Of a stretch of DNA of 64,000 nucleotides, positions 1 to 11,198 are shown piece after piece. The translations under genes and the position numbers were made by a program. Under the pieces are notes generated by a model. The model was not told the origin of the DNA and ran no database searches. It worked only from the letters and a program-made list of their open reading frames with translations. The stretch's first letter is position 1. Every line of letters begins with the position of its first letter. The stretch comes from Endomychus coccineus (taxonomy: Eukaryota; Arthropoda; Insecta; Coleoptera; Endomychidae): positions 140,264,346 through 140,328,345 of the forward strand of contig OY294067.1 of the NCBI GenBank assembly GCA_958510875.1, written 5' to 3'.

Positions 1-1389
1 AACTCCATTCTCATATTTGTGTCTAATATGAACACTGGTAATTGGCTCATTTCCAATACTGTTATAATTGCCAGCTCCGCTTTATCTCTGGTCAAGCTAA
101 CTGATTGTCCTGTAACAATATTCCCATATTCATTTGCGAAATTGATCGTGAAATACTTCAGCATGGAATATTCAAAATAGATCTATGACATATTCATTAA
201 TTCTGAAAATTTGAGGACAAACTAGTTTCCCAGGATATTCCAATTTGATTTGAGATAAAACAGGAGTTATTTTATACCCACAAGTGAGATTTTTTGGAAT
301 CGCTTCTAATTTAAATATTTCACATATATGATGGTTCATGAAGCAATTACGGCCGACAACAAGCACTGATCAGGCAATATTTTATGGATTTCATAGAAAG
401 TGAATGTTGTATTTCAGAATCATGTCCATACTCCACCAGAATGATCGCTAATCCACAGTATGAGAATTATCATTTATCTCACTTCACAGAAACGCTTCAT
501 GTCAGTGATGACTATCGGAATCTCGTAGTGTCTATCCACAGTCTATACTAATATACTATACAATAGTTCACACTATGGATATATTGGATGTGGTACAGCT
601 CCGGTAATAAATTAGATTGTATCTAATATAAGTTTTATTAAAAATAGTTATAGTGGTTAACATGTGTTCTGAAACGATTGCTAATTTATAACTATATTGT
701 TTGAATTTAAATTTAGAATGTAAACAATTTTACAGAAAAGTCTAATTAAAAGTGGTATATTTAAAACATTAACAGATATAAGACAATCATAGATATAGAC
801 TAATCATGGATTAAGTAATAAGTAAAATGACAGATTGAAATGATACAATAAATGAAGCACGCCACATATACACTATAACACTATGAATGACAAAAAATCA
901 CCCACTAAAAATAATAACAATATATAAATTCTGGGGAAATAGGTCACACACTATTACATATTATGTTAATTATTTTCGTCTTTACTTACATTTCGGTCTT
1001 ACGAGAAGATGTATCACTGTCTAAAACGGGATTTCTTAAAACTAATTGTATCATACACAAATCATCCTCATGGCACTAATTTCAATTAAAAATGCCCACG
1101 TCACCGAAACAAAACACGATTAATCGAAATTGTAACACATTAATGTTTTGAGTATATGAATATGTGTCAAGAATCCACTGCATAACAATTTTCTGATAAT
1201 ATTCGAAGTCATTTCAAGCAATGTTTGAATACGACAGAAATCAAAATATAACGCTCAAGTATCCACTTCCAAACCAGATGTTGAAATTCATAAGGTGATA
1301 GGGAAAAGTGGTCAGTCCTTATTAGAAATATTGCTATTCCAACATTCTACCTAAAATATACTTCCAAAATTATAAACATACGTGTAGGA
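1..1389. other. AT-rich stretch, no gene seen
   Basis: I see no coding region, RNA gene or clear repeat structure here. The part next to 1390 may be the decayed 3' UTR of the PLE remnant that follows on the minus strand. A short 'CCGAAATGT' string near 985-1000 on that strand could be the last trace of its ribozyme, but I cannot fold a convincing hammerhead. Confidence 0.4.
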
Positions 1390-1690
1390 ATTTGTTAGGG
1401 ATTTGATTAATTGAATTATCATAGATCTGCCTCAATGACTGCACGTCTGTTCTATGTTTTATAGACTTGGAGTCACGTTTCATGTGAATCATCTACAAAC
1501 TAGATCGTTTAAAATGATTGGTTTCTTTAGTTGAAATATTAATATTTTTGTAATCGAATTGATGGTTATAATCAAAACAATGTTTAGCAAGGGCGGTGGA
1601 ATCTTGTATTATACTTCTGACCTTATGTCTTCTTCGTGTGAAAGCAGTGGATATTCCAAAATTTTGGTTTCTAGTACTATTTTAATGACC
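1390..1690 (-). pseudogene. Penelope-like element GIY-YIG endonuclease, C-terminal remnant
   Basis: Read on the minus strand, this stretch gives a broken protein with segments such as DSTALAKHCFDYNHQFDY, followed by NISTKETNHFKR and QIYDNSINQI. These align in order with the C-terminal part of the PLE-A endonuclease at 15474-16036, which has STALNKHV..T.HTFDY, then NIETND.KRL, then SNLSKLYN. In PLEs this is the region after the GIY-YIG catalytic core, from a nicking endonuclease that starts target-primed reverse transcription. The catalytic YIG segment is not readable, there is an in-frame stop after the KRSSL-like segment, and no RT domain is visible upstream. It is a dead, old 5'-truncated copy. 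The match is by eye to a sibling in the same window and is moderately secure. Confidence 0.55.
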
Positions 1691-1809
1691 ATACATTATT
1701 ATTTGTAAATATTGCTTATATTGCGATGAGACTTATATTATAGGAATCCCTTAATATGATGAGGTCAGCTACTATTCCTATTCAAGCTCGAGATCACAAC
1801 CAACAGAAT

Positions 1810-2200
1810 CCTCTAATGTGATGATCATGTGAGGTCCATTGCCAAAACCGCTCCATAAGAACTTTGTTTTTTACTCCGCGCCAAGAGCTCGGTCCCAGCC
1901 GATCCTCATCATCTACGAAGCACAGTTTCGACCTGTTCTAGAAATTTGTTCATATGTTTGGATTCCATATCTCAAACATACGCTGAAGTTCTTGGATTAT
2001 ATCTACAAGAGAGCTATTCATCTGATTGATGATTTCATACTCAAGAAGTCATTTATCTCTCTAGAACATCATAGAAAGGTGGACGATTTCTCCCTTTTCT
2101 ATAGACATTTTCATTATTATTATATTTTTTTCCTGAATTGCACTCAAAATGTAGAAAACGAAAACTTCCGGACACTCCTGCGGGTCAAATGTATATGATT
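1810..2200 (+). pseudogene. LINE reverse transcriptase C-terminal remnant (LINE-1x family)
   Basis: The DNA from about 1818 (GATCATGTGAGGTCCATTGC) closely matches 32374-32580, where the same protein segment is better preserved (WDDHVRFIAKTA, then a 'YKGQ-R-VLEYCS-VW' type segment). In non-LTR retrotransposons this is the region after the RT palm, with the thumb and 'connection'. An open stretch from 1839 to 2198 reads EAQFRPVLEICSYVWIPYL and then a segment equivalent to LKLFDSIEKRA. The beginning is in a different frame, and there is neither EN nor RT core nearby. It is a short dead fragment of the same family found at 31490-33000 and 53070-54730. Confidence 0.65.
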
Positions 2201-2289
2201 GTAGGAACAAAAAATACATGTCAAATAGTTGGATGACGTAATATTGTACTCTATGTTACATTGAAATTTTATTCAAGTAGTCTACATAA

Positions 2290-2665
2290 TGTATTCAATA
2301 CTTGAATCTTAAAATGAGAATTTCGGACACTGCAGGTAAACTATCTGCGTGTGACTATATACTTATATCCAGAAAAATATGGTTGTCATTATGATTCAAT
2401 AAAATACTACAGTTCCGCTTGAAAATCTGCGTAAGGACGTCAAAATATAACTTGATACGGAGCATCTGCACCCAAAAATGATACAGTTTATATTTCCATC
2501 ATCTTAGAGCAATTTGCAAAATTTAAAATCCTCACGACCAATAGGAACGACAAAATCTTCTCTAGTTTTCAAGCACACATACACGCACGCACATACGCAC
2601 ACACAGATATCAAAATAGTCTAGATCGATTCATATATGCTCAAAACAGATACATCCGCGAAAATT
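2290..2665. repeat. Dispersed repeat family R, copy 1
   Basis: This segment shares an ordered series of blocks with 11740-12013. The blocks are GGACACTG...., a CCGGAAAAATA/CCAGAAAAATA block, GGTTGT.ATTATG, a CACACA-rich microsatellite centre, and AAAATAGTCTA.A.CG.TTCA. Similar blocks recur near 30270-30560 and 42425-42670 in reverse orientation. I see no coding capacity or defined termini. It is probably a non-autonomous transposon or the non-coding part of a longer element. Confidence 0.5.
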
Positions 2666-5600
2666 GGGAAAAAAAAATTTCACCGTTTACAATAATAGTT
2701 TCCTTACAGAACGTATAGTGGAGAAAGTAAAAACAACCTACCTTAGCGAAATGAGTTAAGTAATTTATTCTAAGAATGCCTCTATATGATGAAGTAGTTG
2801 AAGATGTCAGTGGTAAAAGTCAAATCTTCATGATTCTGAGTTATAACTGGATGAAAATTTCAAAATGTTTCCACAGTACATTTATTATTCAGGTAGTTTG
2901 GAGTTTATTTCATAAGAAGTGATACTTACTCCGAGTAGTATGAAATAAAGTCTCTCTTGATAAGCCTATAGATTGAGAGAAAACAACTCAGTTTTACTAA
3001 AAATTGAATAGATTTAGTTAAGGAAAATAAAAACTATTCATTCTAGTTCCACTTGGTTAAACGGATAGAAAAACAAATTAAATGTCTCTTATAGTAAATT
3101 ATCACTAACGTGAGAAAAATGAAAGAGGAGCTGTGAAGAAACCATATTCTTTATACTATAACAATAATAGAGAATGTTACATAAAACCAAAAAAATCACG
3201 GTCCTAACTGAAATTATACTCTCATGAGTAGCAGACAACAAAAAGAGGAACTTTATCCGAAAATTTGATATCAGTAATACTTTCTATAGTTTCTTCACAT
3301 TACCCAGTAAAAGATTCCTTGTAGAAATTGATACCACTTTAGGTAACAAGTCTGAGCAATCTTGTAACGGACTAGAAATTTTTGAGTTTTATCTTGAAAT
3401 AAATATGCCAGTTTAGAAGCACCCCTAATTTTCCGCTCCTTACCGACCTTGTGAAGGAGCATATCCGTGTCATTTCCTGTCATAGTCTCCGTAGTACCTA
3501 CAGCCTTAACTGATTTAAAACTGGCCAAAATGGTTTTTGAAATACTTTGTACGGATTCTGTAACTGGCTCTGCTTCGATTTGAAACTACTGAACAAATAC
3601 GACATGAAAGCTACTCTTCTTTCTGCACGATCAGTTGAACGTATCGTCTCTTCTAATCCTGAATTAATCATTAGATAGCATAATGACAATATGAATTAGA
3701 AGTCTTTATGACGACATCGACGAATGTTGTGCTATTTGTCTTCAGCTTTCTAGTATTTTCAACAATAGCTTGGCAGTTTTGGGTATTTGTACGCATCAGA
3801 ATAAATTTTTATATTTATAACTTCTAAAGCAAGCAAACCAAATTACCTAATCGTGGTGAATAGTTTACTTATCTTCCGACCATTTTAACTCGTCAAGTTG
3901 GAAAATGCGGTTCGAAACTACAGTTTAATTGTTTAATTGTCCGACGATGTAGGTATTTCAACTTGACGTGAGTGAGATTGAAGAGCTTTAATTATCAAGT
4001 CGGTGGAATTTTCTGCGACATGAATGAAAAATCCTTTCAGTGGTTGTAAAAAAGCTGCAAGCGTGCGTAAAACATCAACAGAAGCAGTAAAACAACAATC
4101 CTAGCATATTTGTGGAGCGTAACGGATTACTTTCACGTCAGAATCTCCTTGATATAAGCTGAGACAACTCTTTAACTATCTTTAAGCATGAACACAACAT
4201 GCGCCGTGTTTTTTATTGCCGCGAAATAAATAGCAAGGCCGATGGTATTCTCAATTATTAAGTTAGTATATTCATATTCAGCTTCTCAATTAAACAATCG
4301 GTAATAAAATGAATTTATAATTATATATAGTTATTGGAATTAATATTGAATGATTTAATGGTTGCTCGATAATTTATTCAAGATAGTAATTAAAACCTCG
4401 AAATGGAAAACGATAAGCGGGAATATATGATGCAGATACCGTGATCAAATGAGATGAAATGATGCTGGAATTGATAATTCGGCAGATTGAATGAGACTTG
4501 ACATTAAAGTTCAAAAAAATGTCCATATACCTAGTAATGATCTGGTTGAAGCGATATAATCATAATGTCAATTATTGATCGAACTCCCTATTCTCTATGA
4601 TCATGGACAGACAACATTCATTTTCTTCAATAATAAAATGACTACTTGATCTATAGCAAATCTGGTTTTCGATTATTATCGATATAGCTGATATTCAGCC
4701 CACAGCCAACACCACAAAAAGCAGGCACCCAATCTCACACTCACACTCACAGATACAATCACACTCACACTCATACTCACACCCAGAATTGGAACTTCTC
4801 GCGCCACGTACAAACATCGAAAGGACACTTTTATGTAATTCCAATACCATTTAAAATATGAGGGGATATTTGAATGACATATAAGGTATTGGCCAATCCC
4901 AATGATTTATTCCTTTCGCAACGGAAGTTGCTACCGCGAAGTGGCTATCCCGGTGGTATTGGGATTGTGTGCTAGCAGTTTGGGGTTAATAATAATTTAA
5001 ATCACCATCATTCAGATATAAGAGCATACTTTCTTTGAAATTTCAGATTCGATAGTTCTTTCCTAAATATAGTGCCATTCTGCCCTAGCTCTAATAGATT
5101 AATCGATTTAAGTGTTTCCAATAACATATTTTTCCTGATTTCATATTTAGAAGAAAGTGTTCTCACGTAATAACGAGAATGTTTAGTACTTCTTTACTGC
5201 TTTATTTAACAAAACATCGTAGAATATTGAAGTGATGGGAGTGGAAGGAAAATTTCACATTTCCATCTTATAGTAATTGCAGAACTTGGAGTATGGGAGT
5301 GACTAGCGATTCATAGACCCTCCTTTGATGCTTGTATTAACACAAAAATATAGGCTAGAGAGAATAATGTTTCTGTAATATTCACAATAAGGTTCAATTA
5401 GTAAATGAGAATATTCTATGCAATATAAAAATGAAATCTTGGTTAGAACAAAGACTTACTTCAGATTCAGAACAATGGTATGTTGGCTTATGATTGTGTT
5501 AGAGAATTTAAAACGAAATTCATGAAATTCCGCAAAGGATGAAAAATTGCAATTATATTCTCGAATGAGGTTGCCATGCGTATCTTTTCATTTTCCACTC

Positions 5601-8384
5601 TATTTAATAGTCAAGTAACTGTCAAAATGCACAAGTCTATGGTTTGTTATTCATTTTCCCATATCTTACTAAATCGTTAATAAACTATTCCGAATAAAAT
5701 CAACTTCCACTCTGAAAATTCAAATCGATGCAAATAGAAATTGCCATGACATTTTGATGAGAAATTGTAATCAACAAATAGAAGGATTTACTTCAGTTTA
5801 ACTTATACCTAGGTACCAGAGATTTCTATTGAATGAAGACTAGATATCTTTGTATTGAACGTTTTGAATTCATGGAAATACTCTTTCCACAATAGGAGAT
5901 ATCTATACATAAGTAGTCATATCTTGCTAGAATCAGATTGATATGCATTGACAATGTTGAGACAGTAGCTACATAGAACTGTCACATTAATATCAATCGT
6001 GCTTTATCTATATATAAATCTTGTTTTGTTCTCATGTTGTTTCTATGGCCTCTGATTGACATGAACTGATAGTTGAGTTCTTACCATATAGTCGCTTGAG
6101 TATCCGTTTACACATTTCTCCTTGAACAAACCTTAATGAAATCTTTGTTTACACAATCCACTTATCGATTGATGCATTCTGAATTCAATCTCCCTTAACA
6201 GTTCCAATAATACATATACCTGATGAATAACTTGATCTCTATCAAAGAGAACTAGAGAAATGAACAAGCATGGTTTAGTTTGTTTTCTTACTAAACGGAA
6301 TACCTTCCTTACCTGTAATGTCAAAAATTTCAATGAAGTTGTTTTTCCCACTCATATTACTAATCATCCTTAGGGGTGCGTTTTGAAAAGTTTTTTCAAT
6401 TCATTTTTCATAAATAGTTACTTACAACTGCATTCTACACATAAAATGTTTCCAATGATATTATTTTGTATACTCATATATCTCAGTAGTTCAGTCATTA
6501 TGTACATTCTCGATTTCGTACTAACAGATTAATTATAAATAGAGAATGGTTTTATTCTAGTATATGTCTAAATACATTAGCTGTTCCATTGAAATATCTA
6601 TTCAATTTGATAGTGAAAACAGAAACTTTTCCAGATTTTTTGAAATATACCTTTCTGAAAGCTAACACAAATCTGGTGCGAAAAATTACCGAGCTATGTT
6701 CAATCAATCTCAGATGGAAATGTTTGATTTTATGTTAACCAAGAGACTCACTTGGGATTGCAGGCAATTGCTTACAACCGCCAACAGATGTTGAATCTAC
6801 CTAACAATTTCATTTCCTGCACACTTTATCACGTCAAATCTTGATCGTAGATTGCAGGTGAAGCCTACTTATATGACGTGGTTTCATAAAACTTTTTAAG
6901 TTACACTAATTTTTTTGACTAACAACTTGATTGGTTAAATATCGTGAAGCTGTATTCTTTCCAATTCAAGTACCATCTGGGGTTACCCAAAAACCTCATT
7001 TGGGTCCATAGTCGTGTAACCTTCTGTTCTTGGATATAGAGACCATCTCCGAAGTGATTTTGCTCCTCTTTATGATTGATGTAAAAGTAATTTGTTACAT
7101 ATAAACATCAATAATTATCAGATAAACAACTTTGCTAAATTAATAATACACTGATAATTGATTATGAATTAAATAATATAACACTTAACAGGATGGAGTG
7201 TGTTCGTGGAATTAAGTTTGATAGTAGAATTATCTTTTATTTGCACGTTACTGAAATAGTAGCAAATAGTTTTAAGGTTATATTTTGAGAGTTCTGATAC
7301 TGAAGTGGTTCCTGATTTTTGGATATTATTCAGTCGTATAGAATCCATTTATATATAACATTGATTCAATAGAGTATCAAAAAAAGTGATGATATCCATT
7401 TGGGCCTAATTTTGAAAAGCTAGAATCTGAAATCATTAAATGATGGAAGGACATCAATGGATTGGTGCGTTCTTTTTCAGCTAGTACAGTGTCCTGAAAT
7501 TATTGAAATAATTAATTTAGCGTTTATATATCAATCGAAAAGGAACGATGAAGTCATATACCTTTATATGTTGCAGGAAATTCCATAAAGGTTGAACAAA
7601 TATGAAACTCGATGATTATTGGTATTTACCTCTTATATGTAATGTCTCTTCTTTCATTGAATAACTCGTTTTCGAGCAGTAATATTTCCATTTTTAAGTG
7701 AATGGAAAACAATGCAATTAAAATACTGTAATTACTAAACTCAGTTTACACAAAACAATAGGAACGGTATTAAAAATACTTCGATATTCATCTCGGCGAG
7801 TTTAGTTAGCGACCTGCTTTATTACCATATTGTATTCAGAGCCAGAGTTAGATCTTATAAAGTAAATGGTTTATAAAAATATAACTAATTTATTACTGTT
7901 CGTTCGTACTACAGGTGAACAATAGTTCCCTAGCCCCGACTCTATAACCGTAATAGGTACCCACTCTTGTTCTATTGTGTCCGCTACAGTGTGACCAAAC
8001 ACAATGTATCCGAAGCGTCTGGACCATATGTTATCACCGCAATCTTATTAGCATCTTATTAAAAACTATATTATCATTAAATTGTAGGGAAGAATCATCA
8101 ATTTCGTCCTTAGATCGAGCTAAGTGACCCATTAGTTAACAACCTGAATGCATTCGAAGTTCTTGTAAGTCGATGCAGTTTATTCTATGAAATTAGCAAA
8201 TACATTGATTGTGTCCTTTTGATTTTCTCACCAAATCTTAAAACGTTCATCATTTAGGAAATATTCATTCACCAATGTTGCTTAAATTCACTGTCGGAAT
8301 CCATTACTTTGTGATAATTTATCATATTGATATAATAAAATAAAAAAGTAAAAGCTACTTTGTTTTTTATCACACATATTATAG
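2666..8384. other. Long AT-rich stretch without recognised genes
   Basis: Only short open frames (up to about 77 codons) occur here, for example on the minus strand at 3295-3689 and 6133-6351. None shows a recognisable motif or composition unlike background. A degenerate CACTCA microsatellite lies at 4735-4790. I see no RNA gene, CpG-rich promoter or obvious transposon terminus in the remainder. Confidence 0.4.
4735..4790. repeat. Degenerate CACTCA microsatellite
   Basis: Repeated CACTCA/CACACT hexamers are interrupted by AGATACAAT and ATACTC. Short CA/CACTCA tracts of this kind also sit in the middle of the dispersed R repeats, so this could be a relic of one. Confidence 0.7.
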
Positions 8385-8390
8385 AAACAA

Positions 8391-8436
8391 ATCGTGACTA
8401 TAGTTTCGGAACTAGCGTGCCATTTTCAAAAGATAC
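8391..8436 (-). ncRNA. Decayed hammerhead ribozyme motif (PLE-B 3' end)
   Basis: On the minus strand TTGAAAA stands where the CUGANGA core should be. It is followed by a partly paired helix II (GGCACGCTAGTTCC), then GAA-AC-UAUA-GU-C, that is, a 2-bp helix III closed by a four-base loop and a GUC cleavage site. The core is mutated, so it is probably inactive. Recognition rests on comparison with the better copy at 46952-46995. Confidence 0.5.
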
Positions 8437-8691
8437 TAATGTATGAAAATATGAATAATCTTGGTTATTTATGGTACAATATAAGACACAATTGACAAGT
8501 GGGGTTCCAGTTGAGGAAATAAATTGTTGGAGTAGTATAATTGAAATTGAATAATGAGGTAGAGTTAATATTGTGATAAGGAAATTTTAATGCGGAGGTA
8601 TACTAGGAAGGCATAAGAGGATTATGGGAAATTTTACGTTACGTTTTCAAGACATCAAACAGAATGCTGTAGTACATGTCTAATTGATCGT

Positions 8692-9110
8692 TTAAATTTT
8701 ATTGTCCATATTTTTAATACCTTTGAAGGTTTCTATTGATTCTAATGTATTTAATTTGAAACTTCTACTATGATTATGTAAAATTTTGACTTTATCTAAA
8801 TTTGGAAAATTGTGCCTTGTTTCTAAAATATGATTAGAAAAAGATGAATCTGTTCTATTGAGTCTAAAAGATCGAGAATGTTCCTTATATCTAATTTCTA
8901 TATCACGACTAGATCTACCGATGTAAAAGTTATCATACCCTGCACAGGTTAATTTATATACTCCAGGTTTATTGAACTTATTTGTTTTATCTTTAGCATT
9001 GAACAAGAAATAGGATTATTTATTTTCAGGTTTGAAGATAACTTTTAGATTATGTTTTGATGAAATGTCTGAAATTCGTCCACTTACGGTACCAAAATAT
9101 GTGAGGGAAC
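8692..9110 (-). pseudogene. PLE-B GIY-YIG endonuclease
   Basis: The segment PGVYKLTCAGYDNFYIGRSS is a GIY-YIG signature (GVY...FYIG) with the single-cysteine spacing of a degenerate PLE zinc-binding insert. It is followed by the conserved R..EH (IRYKEHSRSFR) and a His/Asn-rich tail NHILETRHNF. In PLEs this domain nicks DNA to prime reverse transcription. A stop lies just upstream (after FKPENK), so it is no longer fused to the RT. The readable domain runs to about residue 104 and ends at 8692. Confidence 0.85.
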
Positions 9111-9135
9111 CGTATCTTGTTGAAGAATCATAATT

Positions 9136-9615
9136 TTTTTTTAAAAGGACAAATATTTGAGTAAGTTGATTTCTGCTTCTTTTCTGTCAATTAATTTGGA
9201 TTTAATTTGAGAATGAAAACCATTGTTAATGGCTATAACCTTGATTATGGCTATAACCTTGATTATATTCAATCCTTCATTAAGGTTTTTAGGAGAAAGA
9301 GGAAGTGAAAAGGCTCTATGTATCATAGAGTTGTAAGCTGCCAATTTCTGACTACGGGAACTAAAAGATGAATTGGCAATAGTTGTATCTGTGAATGTTC
9401 TATAAATGTTGAAAGTGATGATATTCTTATGGTGCGTGAGGGTAAGGTCTAGAAAATGTATTTTGTTATCTTTCTCATTTTCTAAGGTGAACCTAATGTT
9501 AGGATAGATATTAATAATGAAGGATAAGAAAACATTCAATTGTCGTGATGTACCTTTGAAGAAGGATAAAACATCATCTACATACCTTAACCAATAATGA
9601 ATAATATTATATTAG
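9136..9615 (-). pseudogene. PLE-B reverse transcriptase, C-terminal half
   Basis: The reading starts with IHYWLRYVDDVLSF, the catalytic motif C of reverse transcriptase. It continues GTSRQLNVFLSFI.NIYPNIRFTLE, HFLDLTLTHH (motif D/E region) and SSRSQKLAAYNSMIHRA (thumb). Motifs A and B are missing because of the 5' truncation. There is a short in-frame duplication near VIAIIKVIAI. The frame breaks before the downstream endonuclease. The same order and wording recurs in the copy at 63401-64000, which confirms the family. It cannot encode an active enzyme. Confidence 0.85.
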
Positions 9616-9622
9616 ACTTATT

Positions 9623-10365
9623 AAACTTATTTTAGGAATTAATTAATACGCCAATAACAAATAACTGTTATTATTAGTATTATTATTGTTATTGTCATAT
9701 AACTTGTTATGTTTTTATCACACACACACACAAGTTTGCTTTCGCATACTTTCATGAGTACTGTTCTTATTTGCAATTTTTTTGACTTTATATTATAAAC
9801 TCCATATGTATTCTTATCTGCAAATAAACTTATTATTAAACTTATCATATTATATCAATAGTGGTTAACTATATTATATTCCAACTGGAATAAATGTAAT
9901 TCATAATGTAACTCAAGGAGAAGGTTTAGATAATTTTTTAGATCCACCTCATATTTAAATAATTCCAAATGCTAATAGCACAGGGTCGCAGAAATATAGT
10001 CGTACTAAGTGCTCTGATGGAACGTTTTTTGAACGAATAAGAACTTCGTTATAAAAACTCTGACAATAAAATATACAGAGATAGACTAGAACAAATATTG
10101 TTCGAATCGATATCAAATATTGTATATATCCTCAACATCAATTTTGGTTCAATTTTTTAGAGAAAAAACTCAGATAACTGCATAACCTGACCGCTGGGGA
10201 TGTCACTTATCTAGAATTTTCATGGGGAATGTCTCAGACACGAAATACATCATATATCACCAGGAAATTCACTCGATGAGGAATGCATGAATTGTATAAA
10301 TTGTTCTGTATGGGAAACGTAATGAACATATTGGAACATTTTCAACATTACAAAATATGCTAAGA
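9623..10365. other. No gene seen; short CA microsatellite
   Basis: This is AT-rich sequence with a short (CA)n run around 9719-9733. I recognise no coding or structural feature. Confidence 0.4.
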
Positions 10366-10366
10366 A

Positions 10367-10430
<64 letters not shown>
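10366..10430. repeat. (TA)n tract
   Basis: A nearly pure TA dinucleotide run that directly abuts the inverted PLE-E pair at 10431. It is one of several such tracts at the edges of ribozyme-bearing repeats. Confidence 0.95.
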
Positions 10431-10433
<3 letters not shown>

Positions 10434-10494
10434 AGGTTTGTTAACAAGAATTTCGGTCTGTAGTGGGGCAATCAAAAGAAAACTATTTTTTCTA

Positions 10495-10536
10495 TACCAA
10501 TATTTCGCCGCAATAATTTATTACTTCTTCAGGTTA
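10495..10536 (-). ncRNA. Decayed hammerhead motif, PLE-E left arm
   Basis: The mirror of the motif at 10617-10655. It keeps the CUGAAGA core and GAAAUAUU..GGUA, but helix II (GUAAU...AUUGC plus extra GGC) no longer pairs cleanly. Confidence 0.55.
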
Positions 10537-10616
10537 AGAAGGTAAGGTAAGGTAAGGAGAGGAAAATCTAAATGGTTTTTGTAAAAATGACTAGTTTAAT
10601 ATTAACCGAAACTTCT

Positions 10617-10655
10617 TACCCTGAAGAAGCAATAAATTATTGCGAAATATTGGTA
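10617..10655 (+). ncRNA. Hammerhead ribozyme-like motif, PLE-E right arm
   Basis: Helix I pairs UACC (10617-10620) with GGUA (10652-10655). CUGAAGA occupies 10621-10627, then one extra A. Helix II is GCAAU/AUUGC (10629-10633 with 10639-10643). GAA-AUAU-U follows at 10644-10651. Helix III would be the self-complementary AUAU, too short to close within one molecule but able to pair between two. All core residues look present apart from the extra nucleotide after A9. Small PLE hammerheads working as dimers are known from the literature. Confidence 0.7.
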
Positions 10656-10763
10656 CAGAAAAAATAGTTTTCTTTTGATTGCCCAACTACAGACCGAAAT
10701 TCCCGTTAACAAACCTTTCTAAATTTCAACTAGTGATGGTCGTTACTACCTTTTCGAATAGAT

Positions 10764-10828
<65 letters not shown>
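10764..10828. repeat. (TA)n tract
   Basis: A TA dinucleotide run of about 65 bp bordering the PLE-D palindrome that begins at 10829. Confidence 0.95.
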
Positions 10829-10830
<2 letters not shown>

Positions 10831-10920
10831 TTCTTAGGTTCTCGCGGACGTAATGTGTAGAACTGGATTCTCGGGTATTGATCCGCGTTGTGTGGTTTCG
10901 GTCCTCAAAAGGACCAATTT

Positions 10921-10960
10921 CACGACGTTTCGGCAAAGTCGCATTTGCCATCTTCAGGTG
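10921..10960 (-). ncRNA. Hammerhead ribozyme-like motif, PLE-D left arm
   Basis: On the minus strand CAC pairs with GUG (helix I, with a further AAU/AUU beyond a two-base bulge). CUGAAGA is followed by one U. Helix II is GGCAAA/UUUGCC with loop UGCGAC. GAA-ACGU-C then gives a self-complementary helix III and a C cleavage position. All expected core bases are present, plus one extra nucleotide after A9. Confidence 0.75.
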
Positions 10961-11029
10961 ATTCGACCGTAGAGTCTGGAAAATCTAGGCGAACAGTTCG
11001 CCTAGATTTTCCAGACTCTACGGTCGAAT

Positions 11030-11069
11030 CACCTGAAGATGGCAAATGCGACTTTGCCGAAACGTCGTG
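11030..11069 (+). ncRNA. Hammerhead ribozyme-like motif, PLE-D right arm
   Basis: The exact mirror of 10921-10960. Core CUGAAGA is at 11033-11039, helix II strands are 11041-11046 and 11053-11058, GAAACGUC is at 11059-11066 and the helix I closing GUG at 11067-11069. A transcript across both arms would contain one ribozyme in sense and its complement in antisense, so only one is functional per strand. Confidence 0.75.
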
Positions 11070-11130
11070 AAATTGGTCCTTTTGAGGACCGAAACCACAC
11101 AACGCGGATCAATACCCGAGAATCCAGTTC

Positions 11131-11133
<3 letters not shown>

Positions 11134-11193
<60 letters not shown>
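11134..11193. repeat. (TA)n tract
   Basis: A TA run of about 58 bp between the PLE-D palindrome and the left arm of the 11193-17066 inverted repeat. Confidence 0.95.

Positions 11194-11198
<5 letters not shown>

Larger units (their letters stand above)
8385..9622 (-). mobile_element. PLE-B copy 1, 5'-truncated Penelope-like element
   Basis: On the minus strand this reads, 5' to 3', an RT segment beginning just before YVDD, the rest of the RT thumb, a linker, a GIY-YIG endonuclease, a 3' UTR and a decayed hammerhead motif. A stop eight codons before YVDD and the loss of similarity beyond about 9622 mark a 5' truncation, as expected from incomplete target-primed reverse transcription. The 3' UTR from 8690 down to 8385 matches those of the copies at 45690-46325 and 46326-47015 (shared GATCGTTTAAA, AATGCGGAGGTAT and GGTACAATATAAGACACA). 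Confidence 0.85.
10431..10720. mobile_element. PLE-E: inverted pair of ribozyme-bearing terminal repeats
   Basis: Arms 10431-10547 and 10608-10720 are inverted copies of each other (GAAAGGTTTGTTAAC.AG at the left end, its complement at the right), differing at scattered bases. About 60 bp of unrelated centre contains a short GGTAA repeat. Each arm contains a hammerhead-like motif facing outward. There is no coding sequence. The architecture matches the coding PLE palindromes in this window reduced to their 3' ends, so I call it a PLE-derived solo terminal-repeat pair. The parent PLE is not present. Confidence 0.6.
10829..11133. mobile_element. PLE-D: perfect palindrome of two ribozyme-bearing terminal repeats
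   Basis: Bases 10857-10994 and 10996-11133 are, by my base-by-base comparison, identical inverted copies (138 bp each) around a single central A at 10995. The left side carries an extra 28 bp. The sequence is homologous to the 3' terminal repeat of PLE-C at 55515-55652: shared AGGTT.TCGCGG, GATCCGCGTTGT and the ribozyme core. It is therefore the terminal repeat of a sister family with no coding region between the copies. Both sides end in (TA)n. A second, slightly diverged pair of the same repeat is at 58088-58459. Confidence 0.75.

Noticed and set aside
3295..3689. Minus-strand frames (63 and 77 codons) that could be a small host gene
   Set aside because: No recognisable domain, no splice or promoter context and composition like background; not supportable as a gene.
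9719..9735. Short (CA)n run as a regulatory or recombination site
   Set aside because: Too short and common in this window to carry meaning.
10888..11102. Two identical 60-residue frames on opposite strands ([15 protein letters not shown]...)
   Set aside because: They arise because the region is a perfect palindrome of PLE terminal repeats. The sequence is better explained by ribozyme structure than by coding.
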